NCBI RefSeq assembly: GCF_024168045.1
Contig: NZ_CP100126.1
Coordinates: 2,451,001 to 2,515,000 of the forward strand
Reading direction: 5' to 3'
Length of the DNA stretch: 64,000 nucleotides
From: Dorea longicatena
Lineage (GTDB): Bacteria > Bacillota > Clostridia > Lachnospirales > Lachnospiraceae
The position numbers and the translations under genes were made by a program. Of this stretch, positions 24,010 to 32,464 are shown one piece after another. Position 1 is the stretch's first letter; each line of letters opens with the position of its first letter. Under the pieces are notes generated by a model, which worked only from the letters and a program-made list of their open reading frames with translations, made no database searches and was not told the origin of the DNA.

Positions 24010-24034
24010 TTTGGTATTGTCGAGTAGTACCATT
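24010..24034 (-). promoter_or_regulatory. 25-bp operator (AATGGTA-N11-TACCATT type) before the kinase
   Basis: On the minus strand the site reads AATGGTA-N11-TACCAAA and ends 12 bp before the kinase ATG, abutting its RBS. Two further copies are at 25164-25188 and 47054-47078. The ADH-kinase gap also holds a GGGRCGGAA/TTCCGYCCC hairpin (24049-24080). Confidence 0.6.
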
Positions 24035-24101
24035 TGTTTTCTAATATAAGGGACGGAATATATAATAGTTCCGCCCCTTGTTTTTTTACATTCGCAACTG
24101 C

Positions 24102-25124
24102 TTAATCTGCAATCTTTATCATGACCTTTCCGGCTCTTCTGTATTCAGGCTTTGTAAATACATCTGCAATATCATCCAATGGTACAATATTTGTGATCAA
24201 GTCCTCCAAACGTAATGTCTTTGACTCCAGAACCTGTATTGCTCTCTCGTACGTATAAGGATTGATAAATGATGATGTAATATGCAATTCTTTCTTAAAC
24301 ACATCATCCGGCTTCAGTGGGAAACTATCCTCTGGCGAAGCAAGACCAAAAAACATTACTGTCGCACCCTTACCGGCAAATTTCACTGCATCTTCCTGTG
24401 TATGTATATTTCCCACACACTCAATTACAACATTTACATTCGGTGTATATTCATCCAACACCGCCTGAACATCTTCGTTTATTGGATCGATTACTTTTGT
24501 TGCGCCTAATTTTAATGCAAGTTCACGTTTTTCTTCTACCGGTTCGGACAGGATCAGCTTTGTTGCACCTTCATTCTTTGCAAGCTGCAACATGATCATT
24601 CCAATCGGTCCTCCGCCTATAACAAGCACCGTATCACCAGATTTAATATGACAGAGATCTATTCCATGCAGGCAGCAGGAAACTGGTTCTGCCATTGCAG
24701 CCTCGATAAAACTCAGATCATCCGAAAATGTATACAACTGTTTTTCATGCATAATAACATATTCTGCAAATCCTCCATCTACAGTTGTACCTACACCAAT
24801 ATTATCTGTACAAAAATGCTGCATAGCATTTTTACAGAAATAACATTCCCCACACATATCATTCGGGTCACCGCTCACACGGTCCCCCACTTTAATTCTA
24901 TTTACATTAGCTCCGATTTTTTTTACAACTCCCGAAAACTCATGCCCCGGAATCAACGGCGGTGTAACTTCAAAAGATCCTCCATCACCATTAAAAATGT
25001 GCACATCCGTTCCACATACTCCACAATACTTTACCTGGATTAACACTTCATTGTCTTTCAGTTCCCTTACCGGAACATCTTCTACTACCAGATTATGTTT
25101 TCCGTAATATACTGCCGCTTTCAT
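24102..25124 (-). CDS. Zinc-dependent medium-chain dehydrogenase (sorbitol/arabitol-type)
   Basis: A 340-residue MDR alcohol dehydrogenase. The catalytic zinc site is CGVCGTDVHIF plus PGHEFSGVV. The structural zinc loop CGECYFCKNAMQHFC has four cysteines. The nucleotide site is VLVIGGGPIGMIMLQLAK, followed by an acidic residue (SEPVEEK), which suggests NAD(H). These enzymes oxidise polyols to ketoses or the reverse. ATG 25124 has GGAGGTACAAT upstream; upstream codons in the longer frame cross the promoter. It is the first gene of the ADH-kinase-activase-GRE operon, preceded by a promoter overlapped by an operator. Confidence 0.88.
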   Translation of the reverse strand: MKAAVYYGKHNLVVEDVPVRELKDNEVLIQVKYCGVCGTDVHIFNGDGGSFEVTPPLIPGHEFSGVVKKIGANVNRIKVGDRVSGDPNDMCGECYFCKNAMQHFCTDNIGVGTTVDGGFAEYVIMHEKQLYTFSDDLSFIEAAMAEPVSCCLHGIDLCHIKSGDTVLVIGGGPIGMIMLQLAKNEGATKLILSEPVEEKRELALKLGATKVIDPINEDVQAVLDEYTPNVNVVIECVGNIHTQEDAVKFAGKGATVMFFGLASPEDSFPLKPDDVFKKELHITSSFINPYTYERAIQVLESKTLRLEDLITNIVPLDDIADVFTKPEYRRAGKVMIKIAD

Positions 25125-25163
25125 ATTGTACCTCCATAGTTTAATTTTTAACTTGCTTCTTTT

Positions 25164-25198
25164 AATGGCATTGTAGCACAATACCATTATTTCATCAA
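25164..25198 (-). promoter_or_regulatory. Promoter with overlapping operator for the GRE operon
   Basis: On the minus strand TTGATG (25193-25198) and TACAAT (25170-25175) are 17 nt apart. A 25-bp inverted repeat AATGGTA-N11-TGCCATT (25164-25188) covers the spacer and -10 box, ideal for repression. The same operator sits in the same register on the promoter of the AraR-like regulator gene at 47054-47088. Confidence 0.75.
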
Positions 25199-25207
25199 TA
25201 TTTTAAC

Positions 25208-26308
25208 TTAAATTATCTCAAAAAACTCATCAATCATATGGATTGCTGCTCCCACTCCTGTCGGTTCTTTCTTATATTTAGAAGGAACAAGATACCTTTC
25301 TGATTTTTCCTTAAATGAATCTCTGGCATCTACCCTGGCACACAGATCTTCCATATACTTCTCTATATATGCCCCTACATAACCGCCGATTACAATTTTC
25401 GTATCATATAACATACGTATGTTGTGAATACCTATTGACAAATATTCTAAATATCTGTTCCAATGGCGCCTTGCTCCGAGATCCTTCGTTTCTAATAATT
25501 CAAAGAATTTTTCCAGATCACCATCCGCATATTCTGCAAGCACATTTGCTCTGCACACTGTGTCAAAACAACCCCTTTGGCCACAATAGCATCTGTCTCC
25601 GGCTTTCGGAATAATCGTCATGTGTCCGATTTCACCGCTTTTCCTGCGTTCTCCCTCAAATATTTTATTAGCAACAATCACAGCTCCACCTACACTGTTG
25701 CTAAGACTAAGATAGAATGCATCATCCAGGTCATTTCTGTCCCATACTTCCGCATAACCTGCTGCTGCCGAATCATGGAACAGCCGGTTATGATATGGAA
25801 TATATTTCGCAATATCTGCTCTGGTCACTCCTGTGAAATTAAGCGTAAGCCCGTAAGTAACCCTTTCACCATCATCACTGATCAATCCCTGAACTGCAAT
25901 CCCGACTCCGAGAAATCTGTCATCCGAAAGACCAGTATCCTTTTTGACTTCTTCTACCGTCTCTCCAATCTTTCTCAGATAATTATCGTCATTCAAATCA
26001 AAATTCTCCCTGACCCTGATCAGACTGATAACATTACCGGATAAATCTACTGCCACACAATTAATATGATGCCTGTTTAAATACAAGCCGACTGCATATC
26101 TGGCTTTTTCTATGTAGGAATAAGCGGTCGCATTTCTCCCACCTGTATTTGATATTTTTTTTGACGTATCAATCAATCCCAACTCCGCCAGATTATTTAA
26201 ATTCTGCGTGATTGTCGGAAGACTCAGCCCTAATCCGATCACAATATCCTGCTTTGATACTGCTCCCTGTTCCCTGATATATTGATATATTAACTGACTT
26301 TTCCTCAA
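25208..26308 (-). CDS. ROK-family transcriptional repressor (second of three)
   Basis: A 366-residue regulator with an N-terminal HTH (VSKQDIVIGLGLSLPTITQNLNNLAELGLI) and a ROK domain with SGEIGHMTI and zinc motif CYCGQRGCFDTVC. It starts with TTG, supported by AAGGGGAAGAG upstream. It is on the same strand as the GRE operon, 83 bp before the ADH ATG, and after the ABC-operon terminator. The tandem 14-bp repeats upstream are its probable autoregulatory site. Effector unknown; family members sense sugars. Confidence 0.88.
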   Translation of the reverse strand: MRKSQLIYQYIREQGAVSKQDIVIGLGLSLPTITQNLNNLAELGLIDTSKKISNTGGRNATAYSYIEKARYAVGLYLNRHHINCVAVDLSGNVISLIRVRENFDLNDDNYLRKIGETVEEVKKDTGLSDDRFLGVGIAVQGLISDDGERVTYGLTLNFTGVTRADIAKYIPYHNRLFHDSAAAGYAEVWDRNDLDDAFYLSLSNSVGGAVIVANKIFEGERRKSGEIGHMTIIPKAGDRCYCGQRGCFDTVCRANVLAEYADGDLEKFFELLETKDLGARRHWNRYLEYLSIGIHNIRMLYDTKIVIGGYVGAYIEKYMEDLCARVDARDSFKEKSERYLVPSKYKKEPTGVGAAIHMIDEFFEII

Positions 26309-26327
26309 AACTCTTCCCCTTGTCTAC

Positions 26328-26370
26328 TAAAGTATTTAACGAAAATATTTTAGCAAAAATATTTTAGCAA
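26328..26370 (-). repeat. Three tandem 14-bp repeats upstream of the second ROK gene
   Basis: On the minus strand the unit TTTTGCTAAAATAT is repeated twice almost exactly and a third time as TTTTCGTTAAATAC, ending about 20 bp before the TTG start. Each unit holds an AAAATATTTT-like palindrome. It is a plausible multi-site operator for this ROK protein. Confidence 0.55.
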
Positions 26371-26407
26371 AAAATCCCGGTAAAATAAACTTTTACCGGG
26401 ATTTTAA
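26364..26407. terminator. Terminator of the SDR-ABC operon
   Basis: A perfect 15-bp stem (26371-26385 and 26391-26405, AAAATCCCGGTAAAA and complement) with a 5-nt loop; on the minus strand it is followed by TTTTTTG. Confidence 0.9.
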
Positions 26408-26426
26408 TATCTTTTCAGCTTTATTA

Positions 26427-27377
26427 TTAGTTAGCCTGTCTCTTCTTCTGGATACAGTCAAAACCAACAGCAAGGACAAGTACAATACCAAGTACGATAT
26501 CCTGAATCCAGGTATTGATATTCATAAGCACCATACCATTATTCAATGCCCCAATAATAAATGTACCAGCTACAACACCAGACATTCTACCGGAACCACC
26601 TGCTACAGACACACCTCCAAGGACAACGCAGGTAATAACTTTGAATTCGTAGCCAAGTCCTGCATTACCCATACCGGAATTTGTTCGTGACAAAAGTACA
26701 ATACCGGCAAGTCCTGCAAAAAATCCTGATAATGCAAATACCAGATATTTAACTCTTCCTGTACGGATACCAGAAAGTCTTGCAGCTTCAATGTTACCAC
26801 CTACTGCATAGAAATAACGTCCAAAATATGTCTTATTCAGAATAAATGCTCCAATGATAAAGCAGATAATCATAATAATTACCGGAATAGGTACCGGTCC
26901 AACCCATCCTGCACCAAATACAGAGAATTTTTCAGGGAATCCATTGATTGGCTGTCCATTACACATAATCAATGCAATACCGGAAAATGCTGTTTGTGTC
27001 GCAAATGTTGCGATCAGTGCCGGGATACCGATTGTCGCTACCATGAAACCATTCAAAAGACCAATCAGTGTAGATGCCAGTAACGAAATCAGTACTGCAA
27101 GATACATATTAACACCGAACTCAACCATCAGTTTTGCACATAAAATATTAACGAATGTAATAACAGATCCTGTACCAAGGTCGATGTCACCCAGCAAGAT
27201 AACAAACATCATACCTACAGAAGCAATTCCCCATACAGCGACCTGACGCAGCATAATTAATAAGTTACTCATTGTAATGAATCTTGGATTTGCAATTGTA
27301 AATGCAATTACAAGAACGATAAATACTAACCAGATAGCCTGGTCTTTTAAAACTCTTGATACTTTGTTTTCTTTCAT
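26427..27377 (-). CDS. Ribose-type ABC transporter permease
   Basis: A 316-residue RbsC/XylH-family inner-membrane permease with eight to ten hydrophobic segments. GDIDLGTGSVITF near residue 64 and a late TCVVLGGVSVAGGSGRMSGVVAGT segment are hallmarks of carbohydrate-uptake transporter-2 permeases. It moves a monosaccharide-sized substrate with the ATPase and lipoprotein encoded just upstream in the same operon (21-bp gap). It is the last gene before the terminator. Substrate specificity is set by the binding protein and not readable here. Confidence 0.93.
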   Translation of the reverse strand: MKENKVSRVLKDQAIWLVFIVLVIAFTIANPRFITMSNLLIMLRQVAVWGIASVGMMFVILLGDIDLGTGSVITFVNILCAKLMVEFGVNMYLAVLISLLASTLIGLLNGFMVATIGIPALIATFATQTAFSGIALIMCNGQPINGFPEKFSVFGAGWVGPVPIPVIIMIICFIIGAFILNKTYFGRYFYAVGGNIEAARLSGIRTGRVKYLVFALSGFFAGLAGIVLLSRTNSGMGNAGLGYEFKVITCVVLGGVSVAGGSGRMSGVVAGTFIIGALNNGMVLMNINTWIQDIVLGIVLVLAVGFDCIQKKRQAN

Positions 27378-27398
27378 TTGTCTAACCCCTTCCTATGC

Positions 27399-28901
27399 CT
27401 ATTTATCTCTTGCTGCGGATGCATATGTCATAATTACTTCCTGGGTGAACTCATCTTTTGAAAGTTCTCCTGTCATGTTTCCTTCTGAAAGAACCACAAT
27501 TCTGTCAGACATACCCATCAACTCTTCCATCTCTGAAGAAATCATTAAAATTGTCTTTCCCTGATTCTCAACAAGATCGTTCATCAATTTATAAATCTCA
27601 TATTTTGCTCCAACATCAATTCCTCGTGTTGGTTCATCAAAGATAATCAATTCCGAATCTGCTGCCATCCACCTTCCAAGGATAACCTTCTGCTGATTAC
27701 CACCACTTAAATTTTTAACCAGCTGATTCAGGGAAGGAGTCTTAATTGCCATATTTTCTTTATATTTTTCTGCAATTTCCTGTTCCTGCTTATTGTTTAT
27801 AACGCTGAGTTTGGAATTGCGCTCATAGATTGGCATATTAATATTATTCTTAATAGAAATACCCAACATAGCACCATGACGTTTTCTGTCTTCCGGCACC
27901 AGAGCAATTCCAAGATTAATCGCTTCTCTCGGGCTCTTCGGATCTATCTCCTTACCATTAAAAATCATTTTTCCTGATTTTTTTCTGACTGCCCCGAATA
28001 TCATCTCGGCAAGTTCCGTTCTTCCGGCTCCGACCAGTCCACCAAGTCCAAGAATCTCGCCTTTATGAATCTTTAAGCTGATATCCGTATCTCCGTTACC
28101 TGTTACATTTTGTAATTCAAGAACAACTTCGTCTTTCTTAACACAATCTTTTCTAGGTGGATAACTTTGTGTAAGTTCACGTCCTACCATCAATTTAATC
28201 AATTCCTGGACTTCACTGTCCTTTGTGATCAATGTCTTTACATATTCTCCGTCACGCATAACCAGAATACGGTCTGACAGACGATATATTTCTTCCAATC
28301 TATGAGATATGTAAATAATAGAAACCCCTTCTTTACGAAGTCTTTCTACTACTTCAAACATACTCTCAACTTCTGCACTTGTCAAAGGCGCAGAAGGTTC
28401 ATCCATAATCAGTATTTTTGCATTCTGCTGAACTGCTTTTGCAATTTCAACCATCTGCTGATATCCAACCGTCAGGTTCTTCATCAGTGCCTTCGGGTCA
28501 ATCTTAATATGAAGAGCTTCAAATGCTTTTGCCGCCTCTTCTTCCATTGCTTTTTTATCAATGACTATTCCTTTACGGATAGGTCTTCCCAGGAATAAGT
28601 TTTCTGCTGCTGACAGTTCCTTCACATTATTAAATTCCTGATAAATAATTGCAATACCATTTTCCGATGCCAACTGTGGTGTCATGCTAGAAAACTCTTT
28701 GCCATTTACTATAATCTTTCCAGAAGTTGGAATAACCGCTCCTGAGCAACACTTAATCAATGTAGATTTTCCAGCTCCATTTTCTCCAATCAGAGCCAGA
28801 ATCTCGCCTGGCTTTAATTCCAACGTAACGTCCTTCAACGCTACAACACCCGGGTATTCTTTTCTTATATGCTGTAACTGTAATACATATTCTTCGCTCA
28901 T
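27399..28901 (-). CDS. Ribose-type ABC transporter ATPase (two ABC domains)
   Basis: A 500-residue CUT2 ATPase with two nucleotide-binding domains. Domain 1 has Walker A GENGAGKST, the signature-like region TVGYQQMVEIAKA and Walker B ILIMDEPSAPL. Domain 2 has a degenerate Walker A GLVGAGRTE, then LSGGNQQKVILGRW and LIIFDEPTRGIDVG. The unequal sites are normal for RbsA/XylG/MglA. ATG 28901 is 6 nt after GGGGG and preferred over an ATG 6 bp earlier. Middle of the SDR-SBP-ATPase-permease operon. Confidence 0.94.
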   Translation of the reverse strand: MSEEYVLQLQHIRKEYPGVVALKDVTLELKPGEILALIGENGAGKSTLIKCCSGAVIPTSGKIIVNGKEFSSMTPQLASENGIAIIYQEFNNVKELSAAENLFLGRPIRKGIVIDKKAMEEEAAKAFEALHIKIDPKALMKNLTVGYQQMVEIAKAVQQNAKILIMDEPSAPLTSAEVESMFEVVERLRKEGVSIIYISHRLEEIYRLSDRILVMRDGEYVKTLITKDSEVQELIKLMVGRELTQSYPPRKDCVKKDEVVLELQNVTGNGDTDISLKIHKGEILGLGGLVGAGRTELAEMIFGAVRKKSGKMIFNGKEIDPKSPREAINLGIALVPEDRKRHGAMLGISIKNNINMPIYERNSKLSVINNKQEQEIAEKYKENMAIKTPSLNQLVKNLSGGNQQKVILGRWMAADSELIIFDEPTRGIDVGAKYEIYKLMNDLVENQGKTILMISSEMEELMGMSDRIVVLSEGNMTGELSKDEFTQEVIMTYASAARDK

Positions 28902-28983
28902 GTTCATCCCCCGTGATTCTACTAATTAACAGAGGCGGCGTAATGCCGCCTCCTTTTTAATCTGTTTCAGTTTTATGACTGTT

Positions 28984-30000
28984 TTACATTCCTTTTAAGA
29001 TCTCATCAATGTTATCTGTTGTGATAGGTTTGATTGTTCTGTAAACGTTGTGATCATCACCCTCAAATTTCTCACCGCTTAAGATTCTTTCATACATTTT
29101 CATACAAGCTTTTGCTGTATCTTCGTTAGATCCTTCAAATCCAACGATAGATCTTACTGCTTCATTTCCAGCTTTCAGGGAATTCAGCTGCTGCTCTGTA
29201 ACGTCTGTTGTAATAACACCTACGTTCTCTGGAATTTTTCCTTTTCCGTATTTCTGAAGAAGAGCTTCATTCGAACCGATCATAGCACCAGCTCCGACTC
29301 CAACGAATACATTAGCATCTGGATGTGCAGAAAGTACAGACTCTACGTTGCTCTGTGCTTCCGGTGCTTCCAGACCATCAACTTCTGCGATCACTTCATA
29401 ATTGTCTTTGCAATTTTCTTTCAGACCTTCTTTGATACCATCAGCTCTTTCTTTCAGAACCTTTGTTGAAGGATATCCGATAACTGTAACCTGTGCTTTA
29501 TCATCTGCTGTAAATTTATCGTTAATAAATTCAGCTGCTGTTTTACCAATCTCTTTACCAAGCTCTGTATTGTCCAGTACCCAGTTAGCCGTTGTGTTTT
29601 CCATCGGGTCATCCCAGCACATTACTTTAATATCAGCATCAAGAGCTTCTTTACAGATGTTCTCTACCGCTTTTGCATCAGAAGGGTGAACCATGATCAG
29701 GTCACATCCCGATGTAATAAAGTTCTCGATCTGGCTAACCTGTGTAGCAGAGTTGTCTTCACAGTCGATCAATGTGTAATCCCAGCCTTTGTCCTTTAAC
29801 TGTTCTTCGAGTTTTCCCATAACTCCTGCCCAGTACGCATTGCTTAATGACTGAATTGTAATTCCGACTTTGTACTTTTTGTCTTTGGAATCTCCGCTTT
29901 CTGACTTGCTGTCTGATCCTCCGTCTTTGCTTCCGCATCCAACTGCCATAGCTGCTACCATCGTTACGCACAGTAAGATACTTACGATTTTCTTTTTCAT
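28984..30000 (-). CDS. Sugar ABC transporter substrate-binding lipoprotein
   Basis: A 338-residue exported lipoprotein. A basic start and hydrophobic stretch are followed by the lipobox AVGC with Cys22, then a Ser/Asp/Lys-rich linker. The mature part is a periplasmic-binding-protein type I fold (KVGITIQSLSNAYWAGVMGKL, then NWVLDNTELGKEIGKTAAEFI and PDANVFVGVGAGAMIGSNEAL) as in ribose, xylose or polyol receptors. It lies between the SDR and ATPase genes and shares their ROK-type operator. The ligand is not predictable by eye. Confidence 0.93.
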   Translation of the reverse strand: MKKKIVSILLCVTMVAAMAVGCGSKDGGSDSKSESGDSKDKKYKVGITIQSLSNAYWAGVMGKLEEQLKDKGWDYTLIDCEDNSATQVSQIENFITSGCDLIMVHPSDAKAVENICKEALDADIKVMCWDDPMENTTANWVLDNTELGKEIGKTAAEFINDKFTADDKAQVTVIGYPSTKVLKERADGIKEGLKENCKDNYEVIAEVDGLEAPEAQSNVESVLSAHPDANVFVGVGAGAMIGSNEALLQKYGKGKIPENVGVITTDVTEQQLNSLKAGNEAVRSIVGFEGSNEDTAKACMKMYERILSGEKFEGDDHNVYRTIKPITTDNIDEILKGM

Positions 30001-30080
30001 AGATTGTCCTCCTTGAAATTAATAATTTTATTCGCATAGCCGTTGCTATTAGCTATCTTAGAATGATATAACCGGTCAAT

Positions 30081-30857
30081 TTAGAAGCATGTAAATGCTC
30101 CATCTACGATGATATCTGATCCGGTTGTAAATGTACTTGTGTCTCCTGCAAGATATACCAGAATTGACTGTAATTCTTCCGGTTTTCCAAGGCGTCCCAT
30201 AGGAGCCATTGCATTCCACTGCCCAATCAGTGGTTTCAGATCATCTCTTGACATGATCAGATCTGTTCCAATGTATCCCGGGCTTATGCAGTTGACTCTG
30301 ACACCTTTCTTTGCCCATTCTACAGCAAGTGATTTTGTCAGAAGACTTACTCCTGCTTTTGACGCATTGTATCCACACTGTGGCTGCGGAACATTTACAA
30401 TATGTCCTGACATAGAAGCTGTATTAATGATGGAACCATAACCCTGTTTTAACATTACTCTTCCTGCTGCTGTTGCACAAAGGAAAACGCCTGTCAGATT
30501 GATATCAATTACTTTCTGCCACTGAGCAAGTGTCATCTCCTCAGCTGGTGCATTTACTGCGATTCCGGCATTGTTATAACATGCATCAAGTTTTCCATAT
30601 GTATCAACCACTTTAGCTACCATTGCTTCAACCTGATCCTGCTTTGTAACATCACATTCAATTGCGATTGTCTTAGAACCTGTCTTTTCTGCAATCTCAT
30701 CTGCTACTTTCTGAGCCCCTTCAAGATTAATATCTACGATTGCTACATCTGCCCCTGCTTCTGCAAATGCCATGGCTGCACATTTTCCGATTCCGCTCGC
30801 AGCCCCTGTTACGTAAATTGCTTTCCCGTCAAGTCTCATGTTCTCAATAATTCCCAT
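30081..30857 (-). CDS. SDR oxidoreductase, sorbose-reductase/polyol-dehydrogenase type
   Basis: A 258-residue short-chain dehydrogenase. The nucleotide motif is VTGAASGIGKCAA, then NNAG, and the catalytic Ser-Tyr-Lys are in TASMSG and YNASKAG. The stretch PQPQCGYNASKAG and RVNCISPGYIGTDL resembles the mannitol/arabitol/sorbose reductase subgroup. An Asp after the second strand (IVDIN) suggests NAD(H). It would interconvert a ketose and a polyol in the cytosol. It is the first gene of the ABC importer operon, so its substrate is probably the imported compound or its first product. Confidence 0.88.
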   Translation of the reverse strand: MGIIENMRLDGKAIYVTGAASGIGKCAAMAFAEAGADVAIVDINLEGAQKVADEIAEKTGSKTIAIECDVTKQDQVEAMVAKVVDTYGKLDACYNNAGIAVNAPAEEMTLAQWQKVIDINLTGVFLCATAAGRVMLKQGYGSIINTASMSGHIVNVPQPQCGYNASKAGVSLLTKSLAVEWAKKGVRVNCISPGYIGTDLIMSRDDLKPLIGQWNAMAPMGRLGKPEELQSILVYLAGDTSTFTTGSDIIVDGAFTCF

Positions 30858-30911
30858 GTTGCCCTCCTTCCGGTTGTTAGCCGTGTCTGTTGGTTTTGAT
30901 TCCGCATAACT

Positions 30912-30942
30912 CTTTTGTAAATCACTTTTACAAAAGCGCTTT
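30912..30942. promoter_or_regulatory. Operator of the third ROK repressor overlapping a cre-like core
   Basis: Perfect 10-bp arms CTTTTGTAAA/TTTACAAAAG (30912-30921 and 30927-30936) with a 5-nt centre lie about 20 nt downstream of the inferred start site. The core AAAGCGCTTT (30933-30942), typical of CcpA cre sites, overlaps the right arm, although its flanks do not fit the cre consensus. The same TTTTGTAA/TTACAAAA half-sites recur at the ROK gene promoter (32271-32304). Confidence 0.6.
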
Positions 30943-30960
30943 GCATATCTTTGTTGGTAT

Positions 30961-30990
30961 TATTATAATACTTGTTATTTTGTTTGTGCA
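30961..30990 (-). promoter_or_regulatory. Promoter of the SDR-ABC operon
   Basis: On the minus strand TTGCAC (30985-30990) and TATAAT (30961-30966) are 18 nt apart, about 105 nt upstream of the SDR ATG, leaving a leader that carries the operator. Confidence 0.65.
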
Positions 30991-31062
30991 ATATGCAATA
31001 TCGACTAAATTTTGTATGTGTATTTTGTATAGTTTTAATAATGTTATTTATTTAACATTTGT

Positions 31063-32229
31063 CTATATTGTCTGTATATAGTTTTCTATTAATTTAATCG
31101 CAGCTCCAAGCGCAGATGCCTCCGCCCTGTAATCACAAGCTCTTACATAATTTCCATCATGACCAAACAAGTTCTTTTCCGCCACCATCTGACGTAATCT
31201 TGGTACATATGGTCCAATCAGATTACCTACATATCCACCCAGGACCACTTCACAATCAAAGCACATCCTGAGATTATCCACTGCTATTGCTAAATTATCC
31301 AGATATTCATCCCATATCTTTTCATACTCTGCATTTCCCTCTTCAAGCTTTTCAAAAAATATCTCCAATTTTCCTTCTGTAAGATCTGCAAGCCGGAGTG
31401 CCGAACAATACGCATCCAAACATCCTTTTTTTCCACAATAGCAGGTTCTTCCGCCCGGATGGATTACCATATGCCCAAATTCCGCACTCCGCCAGTTATC
31501 TCCCCGATACATATCAACAGCCTCAAGTTCATTTCCTGCCGTCATGATTACATTGCTGTTTTCAAACAGCACCGCACCACCAACAGTATTACTCAGCATA
31601 AGATATACCATATTACCACAATTCACATGCTCAGCACTTTCTGCAATCGCTGCACAATTCGCATCATTAAGAAGAACTGCCGGGTATTTAAAATGTTCTT
31701 TCCATTCACTGCAGGATACATTATAAATATCCAGTGCGTTGGAATATGTAATAAGCTGTTCTTTCTTATCTATAATACAAGGCATCGATATTCCGATTCC
31801 CAATATCTTATCTTCCGGTATTGCATTTTCTTCTATAAATCGTCTGGTAAATACAGCAAGTGCATCCAGATATTCATTCGTATATTCAAAACTCTTTCTG
31901 ATCCTTACATGTTTTAATGCCTTTTCTGACAAGTCTGTATACGTAATACTTATATGGTTTGCCGTCAGATCAATTCCGACTGCGTATTTTATATCTTTTA
32001 CCGCAGCAATTGCTTTTGCCTTTCTTCCTCCCGTTGATTTTAACTCCCCGGCTTCCTTTAGCACACCTTCTTCTTTCAGTTCATTCACAATTGTAAGAAC
32101 CGTCGGTCCACTGATATCTAATGCAGCAGAAATCTCCGGCATACTCGTCTCTGCCTGTCCGTTCACATATCTGAATACACGGTTTCTATTCTGTCTTTTC
32201 ACTTCTACGCTGTTCGTGCTTCTTTTCAT
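31063..32229 (-). CDS. ROK-family transcriptional repressor (third of three)
   Basis: A 388-residue ROK regulator with an N-terminal HTH (TSMPEISAALDISGPTVLTIVNELKEEGVL) and ROK domain with SAEFGHMVIHPGG and zinc motif CYCGKKGCLDAYC. It lies upstream of the SDR-ABC operon on the same strand. Inverted TTTTGTAA half-sites flank the -10 box of its own promoter and recur as a palindrome in the ABC leader, so it probably controls itself and the importer. Confidence 0.9.
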   Translation of the reverse strand: MKRSTNSVEVKRQNRNRVFRYVNGQAETSMPEISAALDISGPTVLTIVNELKEEGVLKEAGELKSTGGRKAKAIAAVKDIKYAVGIDLTANHISITYTDLSEKALKHVRIRKSFEYTNEYLDALAVFTRRFIEENAIPEDKILGIGISMPCIIDKKEQLITYSNALDIYNVSCSEWKEHFKYPAVLLNDANCAAIAESAEHVNCGNMVYLMLSNTVGGAVLFENSNVIMTAGNELEAVDMYRGDNWRSAEFGHMVIHPGGRTCYCGKKGCLDAYCSALRLADLTEGKLEIFFEKLEEGNAEYEKIWDEYLDNLAIAVDNLRMCFDCEVVLGGYVGNLIGPYVPRLRQMVAEKNLFGHDGNYVRACDYRAEASALGAAIKLIENYIQTI

Positions 32230-32270
32230 AATTTCTGCCCTCTACTTTATTAAGTATTTTATTTAAGTGT

Positions 32271-32314
32271 TTTTGTAACATCTATATTATATCATGTTAC
32301 AAAAAAGAATACAA
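32271..32314 (-). promoter_or_regulatory. Promoter and split operator of the third ROK gene
   Basis: On the minus strand TTGTAT (32309-32314) and TATAAT (32286-32291) are 17 nt apart. TTTTGTAA (32271-32278) and TTACAAAA (32297-32304) flank the -10 box with an 18-nt centre, 11 bp (one helical turn) longer than the 7-nt centre of the matching site at 30913. Confidence 0.7.
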
Positions 32315-32395
32315 ATATTTTTCACAATTTTTTTCATTTACTTTGCGCATTTTTGTACCATTTGTATATACAGTTTTAAAATTATAATTATCTAC

Positions 32396-32462
32396 TACAA
32401 AAAACAGATGACACAGTTTCTGTGAGCATAACCTCTTTCTTTTCTGTATCACCTGTTTGTAT
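32396..32462 (-). terminator. Terminator of the ADH-M24 operon
   Basis: ACAGATGACACAG (32404-32416) pairs with CTGTATCACCTGT (32444-32456) with two wobble pairs; on the minus strand TTTTTTG follows. Confidence 0.7.
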
Positions 32463-32464
32463 TT

